Assembly (NCBI GenBank): GCA_945872795.1
Contig: CAMCAZ010000020.1
Location: 1-54,082, forward strand
Source: Chryseobacterium gleum
Lineage (GTDB): Bacteria; Bacteroidota; Bacteroidia; Flavobacteriales_F; PHOS-HE28
DNA length: 54,082 nucleotides
Direction of reading: 5' to 3'
The translations under genes and the position numbers were made by a program. The notes under the pieces were generated by a model that worked only from the letters and a program-made list of their open reading frames with translations, searched no databases and was not told where the DNA came from. Shown one piece after another: positions 9,648-18,479 of the stretch. Each line of letters opens with the position of its first letter. The stretch's first letter is position 1.

Positions 9648-9710
9648 GGAATGCCGCAAAATACGACAACTTTGGCGCATGGCACCCACGGCATCGACCC
9701 GGGATTGAAC

Positions 9711-10841
9711 GTGAGCACATTGAGCATTTGGCAACGGACCGGTTTTCACGCTTCTCCTCATCTGGTGGTGATCGGGGGGGGTATCGTGGGGCTGTTCACT
9801 GCCCTCTTCCATAAACGCAGCCATCCGCATCATCATGTGCTGGTGCTCGAACGGGGGCCTTTCCCCAGCGGGGCCAGTGTAAAGAACGCCGGTTTTGCCT
9901 GCTTCGGAAGCCCCAGCGAACTGCTGAGCGACCTGGACACGGAAGGTGCCGATGCCATGCTGGCCCGCGTGGAGAACCGCTGGAAGGGCTTGGTGGAACT
10001 GCGTGCTGAACTGGGCGATGGAACGATCGGCTTCGAACCAACTGGCGGGCATGAGGTGTACCGGACGCATGACCCGCTGTACACCCGGGTGGCGGAACGG
10101 TTCGATGCGCTGAACGCGATGCTCCGCCCCCTTTTCGGGCGGACCGTCTTCCAATGGGACCCTGCAGCCCTGAGCCGCAGCGGAATGGCCGGCCTGGGGC
10201 ACCTGGCCCGCACGGATCTGGAGGGCCCCTTGGACAGTGGGGCGCTCATGCGCTGCCTGCTTGCCAAGGCGGTCGGCGAAGGGGTCCTGTTCCGGTCCGG
10301 TGCCGAAGTGACCGGCTTCGAAGAAGGTACACAGGCCGTGCTGATCCGCTTGGGGAACGGTGATGAACTGCGCACGTCACAGGTGGTGGTGGCGACCAAT
10401 GCCTACACCCACGATCTGCTCCCGCACCTGCCGGTGGTACCCGCCCGCGGTCAGGTACTGCTCACCCACCCGATACCGGGCCTCGCCTTGAAGGGAACCT
10501 ACCATTACGACGAAGGATTCTACTACTTCCGCGATCATGGTGGTGGTGTACTGTTGGGTGGCGGCCGCAACCTTGACATTCCCGGAGAGACCACGGACCA
10601 GGAGGGGATCACGCCGCATATCCAGGATGCCTTGGTGAAGCTGTTGACGGAGGTCATCCTACCGGGTCAGCCCTTCACGATCGCCCATCGCTGGAGCGGC
10701 ATCATGGGCATGGGCCCCAGCAAGAGCCCGATCATCGAGCGGTGCTCGGAACGCGTGGTGGCAGCGGTACGGCTCGGCGGCATGGGGGTGGCCATCGGCA
10801 TCCGTGTGGCGCGGGAAGCGGCGGAGCTGGTCAGGGAGTAA
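9711..10841 (+). CDS. FAD-dependent oxidoreductase (DAO family)
   Basis: The dinucleotide-binding motif VVIGGGIVGL stands near the N-terminus, followed by LERGPFPSGASVKNAGFACFG, typical of D-amino-acid-oxidase/glycine-oxidase-like flavoenzymes. The C-terminal FAD site is RWSGIMGMGPSKSPIIE. The GTG at 9711 gives 376 residues and starts (V-S-T-L-S-I-W) where family members usually start; an ATG at 9651 is possible but only 3 bp from the divergent start codon at 9647. The substrate is not evident. The gene converges on the propeller gene ending at 10871. Confidence 0.85.
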   Translation: MSTLSIWQRTGFHASPHLVVIGGGIVGLFTALFHKRSHPHHHVLVLERGPFPSGASVKNAGFACFGSPSELLSDLDTEGADAMLARVENRWKGLVELRAELGDGTIGFEPTGGHEVYRTHDPLYTRVAERFDALNAMLRPLFGRTVFQWDPAALSRSGMAGLGHLARTDLEGPLDSGALMRCLLAKAVGEGVLFRSGAEVTGFEEGTQAVLIRLGNGDELRTSQVVVATNAYTHDLLPHLPVVPARGQVLLTHPIPGLALKGTYHYDEGFYYFRDHGGGVLLGGGRNLDIPGETTDQEGITPHIQDALVKLLTEVILPGQPFTIAHRWSGIMGMGPSKSPIIERCSERVVAAVRLGGMGVAIGIRVAREAAELVRE

Positions 10842-10870
10842 CCACCACCGGATCACGTTCCCACGACCGC

Positions 10871-13663
10871 TCAGGGGCCGACCAGCTGAAGCACGGTACG
10901 CAGGGGAATTCCACCACGCTGCGCTTCGAGCACCAGCACATAAAGACCGGGGGCCAGATCAACATGGACCGGTCTCCCCAACACCACGCGGAACAGTTGC
11001 ACAGGTCGCCCATCTGCAGCGAAAAGAGCAGCGTTCATGGCCTCTCCGGCATGCCCGGAATACTCCACATGAAAGGACCCGCTGGACGGATTGGGTATGA
11101 CCTTCAACGCGGTAGGGGCACCGGGCGTGGCGATACCGGTGCAATCGAGGGCTTGCACGAGGACGGAATCGGTGGCGGAACACCCGTCCGCGTTGAACAC
11201 CGTGAGCTGCAACCAGGTCGCCATTGTGTCGGTGAGCAGTACGGTGGTGCCATTGCCCTCCTCACCGTTCCACCAGCGGTAGGCTGCGAAGACCGGATCG
11301 ACGCTGACCTGCTGTTCCTCCCCCAGACATACAACGGGTGCGGGATCGGCGGTAATGTCGATCTCCGGCTCAAAGGGCTCCACCCTCCGCACGGTGAGGG
11401 TATCCGAGGAACCTGGGCAACCGGTCTCATCGACCACGGTGCAGTAGATGTCGAACATCCCCGGACCGGAAGGTGTGAGATCCACGCTCTGGCCCGTCCC
11501 GCCGACATTCCATTCCATCTGCGGGAACTCGGCCTCCAGTTCGAACGACAAGGTCCCCGGGCCACAAAGGAGCAGACCATCAGGGGCGATGACAGAAGGC
11601 GACGGAGGTACACAGAAGCGGGCAAGGAACCCATCATACAAGCCACCCAGGGGCTGGGGGTCCTGAGCATCGGGAACAGCAATGCCCGATGCGCTCCGCG
11701 TGTTTCCGACCGCCAGGATGTGTCCGGTCCCGGGATCGACCACGATGTCATTGAGGTACTCGGACAGGGGCCCTCCGTAATAGGTCCCCCACTCGAACTG
11801 CCCCGAAGCACTGAAGGACATCACCAAAGCATCGAATTCACCTGCCGGGACCGGCTGGAACGCATTGGGGAGCGTCACTGCGGTGGTGCTTTGGCCCCAA
11901 CCGGCCGCCACCAATCCACCATCGGCCCGTTGCTCCAGGGAGGTCAAGTGCTCCAACTGCTCCCCTCCGATGTAGGTGCCCCACAGCTGCACGCCTTCCG
12001 CCGAAAAGCGGGCAAGGAAGCCATCGTCGATGCTTCCTGGAGCGGCCTGTCCAGCACCAGGGGTGGCCATACCGTTGGGGCTTTCGGTCGTTCCGGCGAT
12101 CACCACGGAACCATCGGCAGAGACCACCAGACCGAAGGCGATGTCGCTGCCCCCACCACCGAAATATGTGCTCCAATCCAACGTACCGTTGCTATTGTAC
12201 TTCGCCAGAAAGGCATCGGAACCACCACCCTGTACTTCCTGGTGGGCACCCGGTGTGGCGATGCCGAACACGCTTGCGGTGCCTCCGGCCACCAGAACGT
12301 TGTCATTGGCATCCACCCCGATCGCCCATCCGCTGTCGAACGTGCCACCGAGATAGGTGCCCCAGACCAAGGCTCCATCAGGGGTGAATTTGGCCACAAA
12401 AACGTTCTCGGTTCCTGGTAGAACGCTCATGTCCGTGGAGATACCGAATGAACTCTTGGTATGGCCGGTCAGCACCAGGTCTCCCTGTCCATCCATCTCC
12501 ATGGCCGTGAACAGGTCATGATCATCACCCCCATAGTAGGTTGACCACTCCAGGATGCCGGCCGCATCGAACTTCAACAACAGTGCGTCATCCACACTGG
12601 CCAGCTCGGTCTGGTGCGCACCGGGAGTGGCCATCCCCGAACTGAATGAACCACCGGCCATATAGATCGATCCGCTCTGTGGGTCACGTAAAAGTCCATA
12701 GCAGCGATCGGCCACCGTACCCCCGAAGTAGGTACCGAAGAGCTTTTGCCCAGCTCCATCATAGGCCACCAGGAACAGGTTCTGGATGCCGGCGAGGTCC
12801 TGTTGAAAGGCTCCGACCGTGGCGATGTTCGCATCACTGTCCGTGTGCCCGGCCACCAAGGCTCCCCCATCTGCGCCGACCTCCACCTCCGCGATATCGT
12901 CATATCCACTACCGCCGAGGTAGGTGGACCATAGTCGATAGGGCAATGGGTCGATCACCAGGGAGTGTCCGGCGGGCCAGCTTCCCTTCAGCGTAAAACC
13001 CACTTCGCCAGTGGAGTGGAGAAGGGTCGGCATCACCTGTACAGGCACACGGGACCCTGCAAGGTGGAAGTAGCTCTCCGGGATGCGCTCCTCGACCGCA
13101 CCAAAACGGGTCTGAAGGACTATGGATCCTGCTTGATCCAGCTCCAAAGGCCCCTTGCTACCGGAATAGCGGAACCGGACGCGTTCCAAGGCAGCTTGAT
13201 CACGACAAAGGATATCATACTTGAACTCGCCATTCACCGACCGGAAGTGAATATCAACTCCTTCGTAGACGTTGCGGTAGAGCACTTCCTCAGCGGTCTC
13301 AGCGATCACCATCCGTTCCGCAGAGGCGTAGTGGACCTCCCGAAAGGTGCCGGAATTAGCTTGTATGCTTACCTTACCAGCGCTTCCGGGGAAGTCGATA
13401 TCGATCCGATGAACCTCCACACGATGTCCACCCGCGTGTCCCTGACCACCATCCGGTATGACGGAGCTGAACTGGTAGGAGAACCCCCGATCGCGGAGGA
13501 TGACCGAGCGGTCCCTGCCTTGATGCATGAACCTGACATCGGCCCTTGCCCCCCCCTTGCCGTCATGGAACTGGCCAGCATTCTTCACAAAGCCGTCACC
13601 TCGTGCACACAGCGCGGTCAGGGTGCCAAGGCAGCAAAGAATGGAACGCCAAGCAACGTTCAT
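10871..13663 (-). CDS. SBBP-repeat beta-propeller protein with T9SS type A sorting domain
   Basis: The 930-residue secreted protein starts with a short signal peptide, then a conserved N-terminal module (FVKNAGQFHDGKGG, about 25-240) often seen before SBBP propellers. Residues about 250-690 contain seven or more SBBP blades with the repeated pattern W-S/G-T-Y-x-G-G and D-A-F-L-A-K-Y-N-S-N-G. Two Ig/PKD-like segments (about 695-845) and a type A sorting domain (about 850-930; VIPNPSSGSFHVEYSG, LAPGLYVLVLE) complete it. The domain order suggests a surface or secreted adhesin-like cargo of T9SS; the ligand is unknown. A TATCTTTG box on the minus strand (13691-13684) precedes it. Confidence 0.87.
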   Translation of the reverse strand: MNVAWRSILCCLGTLTALCARGDGFVKNAGQFHDGKGGARADVRFMHQGRDRSVILRDRGFSYQFSSVIPDGGQGHAGGHRVEVHRIDIDFPGSAGKVSIQANSGTFREVHYASAERMVIAETAEEVLYRNVYEGVDIHFRSVNGEFKYDILCRDQAALERVRFRYSGSKGPLELDQAGSIVLQTRFGAVEERIPESYFHLAGSRVPVQVMPTLLHSTGEVGFTLKGSWPAGHSLVIDPLPYRLWSTYLGGSGYDDIAEVEVGADGGALVAGHTDSDANIATVGAFQQDLAGIQNLFLVAYDGAGQKLFGTYFGGTVADRCYGLLRDPQSGSIYMAGGSFSSGMATPGAHQTELASVDDALLLKFDAAGILEWSTYYGGDDHDLFTAMEMDGQGDLVLTGHTKSSFGISTDMSVLPGTENVFVAKFTPDGALVWGTYLGGTFDSGWAIGVDANDNVLVAGGTASVFGIATPGAHQEVQGGGSDAFLAKYNSNGTLDWSTYFGGGGSDIAFGLVVSADGSVVIAGTTESPNGMATPGAGQAAPGSIDDGFLARFSAEGVQLWGTYIGGEQLEHLTSLEQRADGGLVAAGWGQSTTAVTLPNAFQPVPAGEFDALVMSFSASGQFEWGTYYGGPLSEYLNDIVVDPGTGHILAVGNTRSASGIAVPDAQDPQPLGGLYDGFLARFCVPPSPSVIAPDGLLLCGPGTLSFELEAEFPQMEWNVGGTGQSVDLTPSGPGMFDIYCTVVDETGCPGSSDTLTVRRVEPFEPEIDITADPAPVVCLGEEQQVSVDPVFAAYRWWNGEEGNGTTVLLTDTMATWLQLTVFNADGCSATDSVLVQALDCTGIATPGAPTALKVIPNPSSGSFHVEYSGHAGEAMNAALFAADGRPVQLFRVVLGRPVHVDLAPGLYVLVLEAQRGGIPLRTVLQLVGP

Positions 13664-13683
13664 AAGGGGGCTTTCGTCTCCTA

Positions 13684-13691
13684 CAAAGATA
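13684..13691 (-). promoter_or_regulatory. Probable -7 promoter element for the SBBP gene
   Basis: TATCTTTG on the minus strand fits TAnnTTTG, 20 bp upstream of the start codon at 13663. No convincing -33 box is present at the usual distance. Confidence 0.45.
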
Positions 13692-13707
13692 TCCTGCTGA
13701 CATCTTG

Positions 13708-16200
13708 ATGCTCCCGCTCATGTTCACCCCCACACGTTCTCTCCTGAGGGCCACCATGCGCATCTGCGCCATTGCGTTCCCGCTCCTACTGGTACCACGC
13801 AGCGCGGAAGCCTGTTCCCCATGGGCTCCGCTGGAGTATACCTGGCAGGTCGTGGGCAATGAACTGCAGATCTCGCTGACGACCTACACGGCCTGGGCAT
13901 GCTGCTATACCGGGCGGATCGAGCTCATTTGCATCGAGCAGGGTTTCACCGGCAACTACAACTACAGCACCAACGAGGTATGTAAGGGCAGCGGAGGAGG
14001 TTCCGCAACCACTGTCAACGAGCCGTACCCGTTCAACATGGTGACGATCGACCTTACCGCCTATTGTCCGGGATCGGAACTCCAGTGGCGGGCCCGAGAG
14101 CAAGGTCCGGATGGTTTCGGCCCCTACACGCCGACCTTCTCATTGACCGTTCCGGGGGTCTTCACTCCGTTGGTCGCACAGGTGAGCGTTTCGCCTACCA
14201 TCGTCTGCCCCGGTGCCTGTGCCACCCTGACCGCGAGTGCATCCGGTGGTTGCGGGATCATCACGTATTCCTGGGGGCAAGGGGGGGCCGGCGCCACCAG
14301 TGCGGTGTGCCCCACAGTTCCCACCACCTACACGGTGACCGCCACGGCCAATAACCAGTGTGGATCGGTACAGACCGAGACCGCGACCGTGACGCTTGAT
14401 GTGACCCCGGATCCTGTGTCGGGCACTGCCACGATCGATCCGCCTCTGGTCTGTGAAGGAGAGGAGACCAACCTGTCCCTGAACGGCTATTCGGGCACCA
14501 TCCAATGGCAGTCCGCCACCTCCGCTGCCGGCCCGTGGACCGATCTTCCCGGTGCGACGAACGACACTTACACCTTCGGGCCGGTCATGACGGAGACCTT
14601 CTTCCAGGCGGTGGTGACCAATGATTGCCCATCGGTCTTCTCAAACGTCGTGGACGTGGGCTTCCTGCCCCTGCCGCCTGTGGATTTCAGCGCCACCACG
14701 GAATGTGCGAACGCCGCTACATCCTTCACGGATGAGACCCTGCTGCCGGCGACCATCATCGCATGGGATTGGGAGTTCAGTGACGGGTCCACGAGTTCCG
14801 AGCAGAACCCGCAACACCAATATGGTGGCCCGGGCACCTATCCGGTCACTCTCACCGTATCATTTGACAATGGCTGCTTCTCAGAGTGGACGGAGGACAT
14901 CACCGTGCTTCCCATGCCCTCCCCTGACTTCACGTCGACCCTGGCCTGTGCCAATGTCGGCACCCCGATCACGGACCAATCCACCGTTGTTGCGCCCTCC
15001 TCCATCAGCCAATGGTCCTGGGATGTGAATGCGGACGGTGTGGAGGACTACAATACCGAGACCCTGATCCACAGCTTCGGTGTTGGCGGAACTTACAATG
15101 TGCAGCTCACGGTGACCACGGATGATGGCTGTACGGAAAGCGTCACCCTACCCGTCCCTGTCACCCTGGCCCCTGAAGCGAACTTTACCAACAGCACCGT
15201 GTGCCGGGAGTTCGCCACGGCATTTACGGACCAATCAGCCGGAAACTTGGTGAGCCATGCTTGGGACTTCGGTGATGGCAACAGTTCAACGGCTTCTTCA
15301 CCGGACCATTTTTATGCTGCGGCTGGATCGTATGATGTGACGCTCACGGTGATCAATGACCTTGACTGCCCGTCGACCGTGACCATGCCGATCACTGTCC
15401 ACCCCAAGCCCGTGGCCTCCTTCATCTCCTCAGACCCTGAGAGCTGCTCCCCGCTCTGCATCGACCTTGCCAGCACCTCCACTACGGAGGGTGCGGGGAT
15501 CGCTTCGGTGCTCTGGAGCTTCGGCGATGGAACGTCCAGCACGGCCGATTACTTGTCCCCCTGCTTCTACAACGATGACCGCGTGGATGACATCGCCTAT
15601 GACCTGCATTTCATCGCGATCAATCTGGAAGGATGCAGTGACACGATCCTGCTGGAGGATCACCTGAAGATCTACCACAATCCCTTGTCCCTGTTCGCGG
15701 CCAACCCACAGACCACCGACATGTTCGATCGGGAGGTGAACCTCACCAACCAGAGCATCGGTGCGGACGAGTACCTGTGGGAACTGGGTGACGGGTATTC
15801 CAGCTCCGACCTTCAGTTCAATCACACTTACGCCGACACAGGCACCTTCGTCATCAGCCTCACCGTATCCACCGTGAACGGCTGCGAGGATGTCAGCTCC
15901 ACCGTGTTCGTGATACCGCCCACCATCAACTTCGGTGTGCCCAATGCCTTCACCCCCGATGGAGATGGGCTCAATGACACCTTCTTCTTCACCGGCTTCG
16001 GTATCATGGACCAGGACTTTGAGTTCCAGGTCTTCAACCGCTGGGGTGAACTGGTCTACAACACGACTGCTTTCCAACCCTGGGATGGCACCTACAATGG
16101 AACTCCCGCCCGGGATGGGGTCTACGCCTACCGCATCCGCTACCGCGACACGCTGGGTGCGACGACCACGAAACAAGGCCACGTGACCCTGTTGCGCTGA
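13708..16200 (+). CDS. PKD-repeat protein with T9SS type B (gliding-associated, CHU_C) C-terminus
   Basis: The 830-residue protein has a signal peptide; starts at 13708, 13720 or 13756 (MRICAIAFPLLLVPRSAEA) are all possible. A cysteine-rich N-terminal domain (about 30-150) precedes Ig-like repeats and at least four PKD domains marked WDWEFSDG, WDFGDGNS, WSFGDGTS and WELGDGYS (about 300-730). The last ~85 residues are the CHU_C/type B module: VPNAFTPDGDGLNDTF, FNRWGELVY and ARDGVYAYRIRY. Type B cargo is exported by T9SS and usually retained at the surface without A-LPS anchoring. Its start is divergent from the SBBP gene, only 44 bp away. Confidence 0.9.
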   Translation: MLPLMFTPTRSLLRATMRICAIAFPLLLVPRSAEACSPWAPLEYTWQVVGNELQISLTTYTAWACCYTGRIELICIEQGFTGNYNYSTNEVCKGSGGGSATTVNEPYPFNMVTIDLTAYCPGSELQWRAREQGPDGFGPYTPTFSLTVPGVFTPLVAQVSVSPTIVCPGACATLTASASGGCGIITYSWGQGGAGATSAVCPTVPTTYTVTATANNQCGSVQTETATVTLDVTPDPVSGTATIDPPLVCEGEETNLSLNGYSGTIQWQSATSAAGPWTDLPGATNDTYTFGPVMTETFFQAVVTNDCPSVFSNVVDVGFLPLPPVDFSATTECANAATSFTDETLLPATIIAWDWEFSDGSTSSEQNPQHQYGGPGTYPVTLTVSFDNGCFSEWTEDITVLPMPSPDFTSTLACANVGTPITDQSTVVAPSSISQWSWDVNADGVEDYNTETLIHSFGVGGTYNVQLTVTTDDGCTESVTLPVPVTLAPEANFTNSTVCREFATAFTDQSAGNLVSHAWDFGDGNSSTASSPDHFYAAAGSYDVTLTVINDLDCPSTVTMPITVHPKPVASFISSDPESCSPLCIDLASTSTTEGAGIASVLWSFGDGTSSTADYLSPCFYNDDRVDDIAYDLHFIAINLEGCSDTILLEDHLKIYHNPLSLFAANPQTTDMFDREVNLTNQSIGADEYLWELGDGYSSSDLQFNHTYADTGTFVISLTVSTVNGCEDVSSTVFVIPPTINFGVPNAFTPDGDGLNDTFFFTGFGIMDQDFEFQVFNRWGELVYNTTAFQPWDGTYNGTPARDGVYAYRIRYRDTLGATTTKQGHVTLLR

Positions 16201-16314
16201 TCTTATTTGCTGTCCGCAACCCTGCCGAAAGTGAGGACCAAGGTTGCCCATGGCATGCCTGACGTCCCTCTGCCACCACCCTGGATAGCCCACCACTTCT
16301 TGACCCCACCCCCC

Positions 16315-16348
16315 AAAGCAAAGCCCCCCAGTTTTCACTGGAGGGCTT
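16315..16348 (-). terminator. Terminator-like hairpin downstream of tRNA-Thr
   Basis: A 12-bp stem with one mismatch (16321-16332 with 16337-16348) and loop TTTC. Read on the minus strand it is followed by the weak T-rich run GCTTTG. It lies 14 bp past the 3' end of the tRNA. Confidence 0.6.
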
Positions 16349-16361
16349 GCTGCTCTAGGAG

Positions 16362-16433
16362 AGCCTCCTTTCGGATTTGAACCGAAGACCTGCTCATTAC
16401 GAATGAGCTGCTCTACCGCTGAGCTAAGGAGGC
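16362..16433 (-). tRNA. tRNA-Thr (anticodon CGT)
   Basis: The 72-nt minus-strand sequence folds as a cloverleaf: acceptor GCCTCCT / AGGAGGC with discriminator T, D-arm GCTC-AGCGGTA-GAGC, anticodon arm GCTCA-TTCGTAA-TGAGC (anticodon CGT, reading ACG), variable AGGTC and T-arm TTCGG-TTCAAAT-CCGAA. The CCA end is not encoded. Confidence 0.95.
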
Positions 16434-16511
16434 TTTTGCCCCGCCGGTCCGTGTTAGCGGTCCGGCAGGGCGGCAAATGTAACCAGATGCTGCGAACCCG
16501 CTACCTTACGG

Positions 16512-17798
16512 TCAGGCCTTGGTGAAACGCAGCGTTCCCTGGCCCGGCACTTCCACGGTGTAGATGCCGGCCCGGAGTGCAGATACCTCCACGGAAAGGC
16601 GGTCCGGCCCGGTGGAACTCCGGACCGTGAGCACCACGCGACCGGTGGCATCCAGGATGCGCACATCGGCACCATGCTTCACACCGGTGAGGTTCAGCAC
16701 ATCCACGGCAGGATTCGGAAAGGCGGCCATGCTCAAGCCGGCCACCTCGTTGAGACCGGTGGTGGAGCGCACATCCAAGACCAGGTTGCCGGGCGCCACG
16801 CCCACGGACACGGTGCTCTGGACCTGTCCGTCAAGGTCCAGCACGTGCAGTTCACCGGTGCTGAAGAAATCCGTGGTGGTGGCGTAGAGCACGTTGTTGA
16901 TGGGATCTTCGATCAACCCATATACACCGGGGCTTCCGCTGAGGGTGTCAGAGACCGTGCCGGTGGCCAGATCGAAGCGGGCCAGTTCGTTCTGGGCGTA
17001 CTCCATGAAATAGACCTTGTCCACGGCACTGACCATGGCGGATGCGGCGCAGCCGGAGTTCAGCGAAATGTTGGTCGTATAGGTGAGCGTACCGGCATCG
17101 ACCCCCACCCGGCTGATGCTGCTGCTGCCGAAATCCTTGTTATTGAAGGCGATGATGTCCCCTTCGTACAGCATCAATCGTTCGGGGTTGGTGCCGTCCG
17201 GACCAAGGTCCACCTCATCGCCATAGGTACCGGTCTGGAGGTCTACCGCACCGACCCGGCCCACCACACTGCCCCACTCGAAGGCATTGCTCACGGCCAG
17301 GTAGGCCTTATCCTCCACCACCAGGACATCCTCGGCGGAAAAGCTCAGACCATCCGCTGGCGCCACGGCGTACAGGAATTCGAGCGTGTTCTTGTCGCGT
17401 ACCTCGAAGTAGTGGTCCAAACCACCCAGTTCGCCGCGGGTCAGGACCAATTGATCGTTCCAGATGGCCAATTTGCGCACACCCTGTACCATGGTCTCAC
17501 CGGTCTGGAGGTAGCTGTCGGCATCGAAGCGCAGGATCCGGTCGTCGGCGGCCACGTAGATCGAGGTCCCGTCCACCAAAACATCCGAGCCGAAGCGGGG
17601 GCCGTTCAGGGTGGCCACGGTCTGGTAGGAACCGCTGGCCGGGTCATAACTGCCCAAGGTCACGGGCACCACCTGGCCACCGCCCCCGAAGTAGTCGAAA
17701 TATCCTTCATTGAGCACCACCACCTGGTGCACGTAGGATTGGGCACTCCCGTGGAGTGCAAGCGCGAGAAGCCCCGCAGAGAGAATGGAACGGTACAT
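16512..17798 (-). CDS. BtuG-like (DUF5074/YncE-type) beta-propeller with T9SS type A sorting domain, under a cobalamin riboswitch
   Basis: The 428-residue product (ATG 17798; an upstream ATG at 17828 would spoil the signal peptide) has a signal peptide ending G-S-A-Q. Residues about 20-340 are repeated propeller blades resembling YncE/DUF5074 proteins (VVLNEGYFDYFGGGGQV, GSDVLVDGTSIYVAADDRILRFD). A type A sorting domain ends it (about 345-428; AAFPNPAVDVLNLTG, ALRAGIYTVEV). In Bacteroides, BtuG is a DUF5074-like surface lipoprotein that binds vitamin B12 with high affinity. The cobalamin riboswitch 130 nt upstream makes a B12-capture role likely here, with T9SS export instead of a lipid anchor. 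No BtuB TonB receptor is adjacent. The family call is by eye. Confidence 0.8.
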   Translation of the reverse strand: MYRSILSAGLLALALHGSAQSYVHQVVVLNEGYFDYFGGGGQVVPVTLGSYDPASGSYQTVATLNGPRFGSDVLVDGTSIYVAADDRILRFDADSYLQTGETMVQGVRKLAIWNDQLVLTRGELGGLDHYFEVRDKNTLEFLYAVAPADGLSFSAEDVLVVEDKAYLAVSNAFEWGSVVGRVGAVDLQTGTYGDEVDLGPDGTNPERLMLYEGDIIAFNNKDFGSSSISRVGVDAGTLTYTTNISLNSGCAASAMVSAVDKVYFMEYAQNELARFDLATGTVSDTLSGSPGVYGLIEDPINNVLYATTTDFFSTGELHVLDLDGQVQSTVSVGVAPGNLVLDVRSTTGLNEVAGLSMAAFPNPAVDVLNLTGVKHGADVRILDATGRVVLTVRSSTGPDRLSVEVSALRAGIYTVEVPGQGTLRFTKA

Positions 17799-17921
17799 GA
17801 ATGGAAGGATTAATGGTGCCACGTTCACCGCGCGGCGTTCACAAGGGTGAAACCAGGGACGTGATCAGGAGCCTGTACCGCAAGCGCCCTGGCCCTGTCC
17901 CGTGGCCATGCTGAATTGCGT

Positions 17922-18124
17922 TGAGGCAGGTCTTCTGGCTCACGACCATACCTGCTGCGCCTTCCCATTCGCCGGATGGCGAACAGTGGCATTGTGCAAC
18001 AGGCGTCGGTCATTTACAGCTGCGGGAACAGCTCCCGGTTCACACGGGATTCCCTTTTAACCGCCAGGCCCTTCCTCTTCAGGAACATGCGTCCCTTCCG
18101 ACGAAGGTCCTTTTGGACCACTAC
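17922..18124 (-). ncRNA. Cobalamin (adenosylcobalamin-type) riboswitch
   Basis: Read on the minus strand this leader contains the conserved core pieces in order: AAAAGGGAATCCCGTGTGAA, CCGGGAGCTGTTCCCGCAGC and TGTAAATGACC, a variable arm with CACTGTTCGCC / GGCGAATGGGAAGG, then the 3' signature GAGCCAGAAGACCTGCC. It ends about 125 nt before the ATG at 17798, which leaves room for an expression platform. Cobalamin riboswitches normally reduce expression of B12 uptake or synthesis genes when the cofactor is abundant. A promoter at 18131-18163 places the RNA start near 18124. Confidence 0.93.
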
Positions 18125-18130
18125 GCGTGG

Positions 18131-18163
18131 CAAAAGTACGCTTCGCCTTAGAGCCAGTTCAAA
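18131..18163 (-). promoter_or_regulatory. Promoter of the riboswitch transcript
   Basis: On the minus strand TTTG (18163-18160) and TACTTTTG (18138-18131) are separated by 21 bp. The -33 box lies inside the left terminal arm of the self-complementary element at 18152-18310. Confidence 0.6.
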
Positions 18164-18310
18164 ATCTCTTCACACGCGTCCCTCGGCCTCCTTTGAGCCC
18201 ATGCTTCGCCGAGAAAATTCCCCGTAGGCACCGCTACGCAGAATTTTTTCGGCCTCGCCTGATCTCAACGTAGTCTCGAGGTCCATCGCGCAAGAGATCT
18301 TGAACAGGCT
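18152..18310. repeat. Long self-complementary element P2
   Basis: The left end AGCCAGTTCAAAATCTCTT (18152-18170) matches the reverse complement of 18292-18310 at 17 of 19 positions. Inner segments also pair (GCCGAGAAAATTC against the reverse of GAATTTTTTCGGC) up to the apex CGTAG-GCACCG-CTACG at 18223-18238, close to the geometric centre. The 159 bp thus form one imperfect palindrome. The apex and its flanks match element P3; the outer arms do not. Confidence 0.8.
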
Positions 18311-18311
18311 T

Positions 18312-18479
18312 TTATACCAATTCGACATTCAATACCAGCCGATCTGCTTGCCCTCTTTCCGGATGACTTCTCCGCCGAACAGGTTCCGTAGGCCCCGCTA
18401 CGCAGCCTGTTCCGCGTATCGTCCTCCGAAAAGATCGCCGCGCATCTCTTGGCCGGCCTTGAATGTCGAAATGGTATTA
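18312..18479. repeat. Long self-complementary element P3, adjacent to P2
   Basis: The left end 18312-18332 (core ATTCGACATTCAA) matches the reverse complement of 18459-18479 at 19 of 21 positions. Pairing continues (CCGAACAGG against the reverse of CCTGTTCCG) to the apex CGTAG-GCCCCG-CTACG at 18387-18402. Length 168 bp. It begins one base after P2 ends, and its right end overlaps the stop codon of the minus-strand gene ending at 18477. Confidence 0.8.

Noticed and set aside
10742-12421. 559-codon plus-strand frame antisense to the SBBP propeller gene
   Set aside because: The minus strand shows repeated W-G-T-Y-x-G-G blades plus signal and sorting domains; the plus frame has no domain and overlaps the end of the FAD gene.
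18141-18476. Possible remnant of a BtuB gene upstream of the riboswitch
   Set aside because: No frame shows TonB-receptor plug or barrel motifs; the stretch is fully accounted for by the two palindromic elements.
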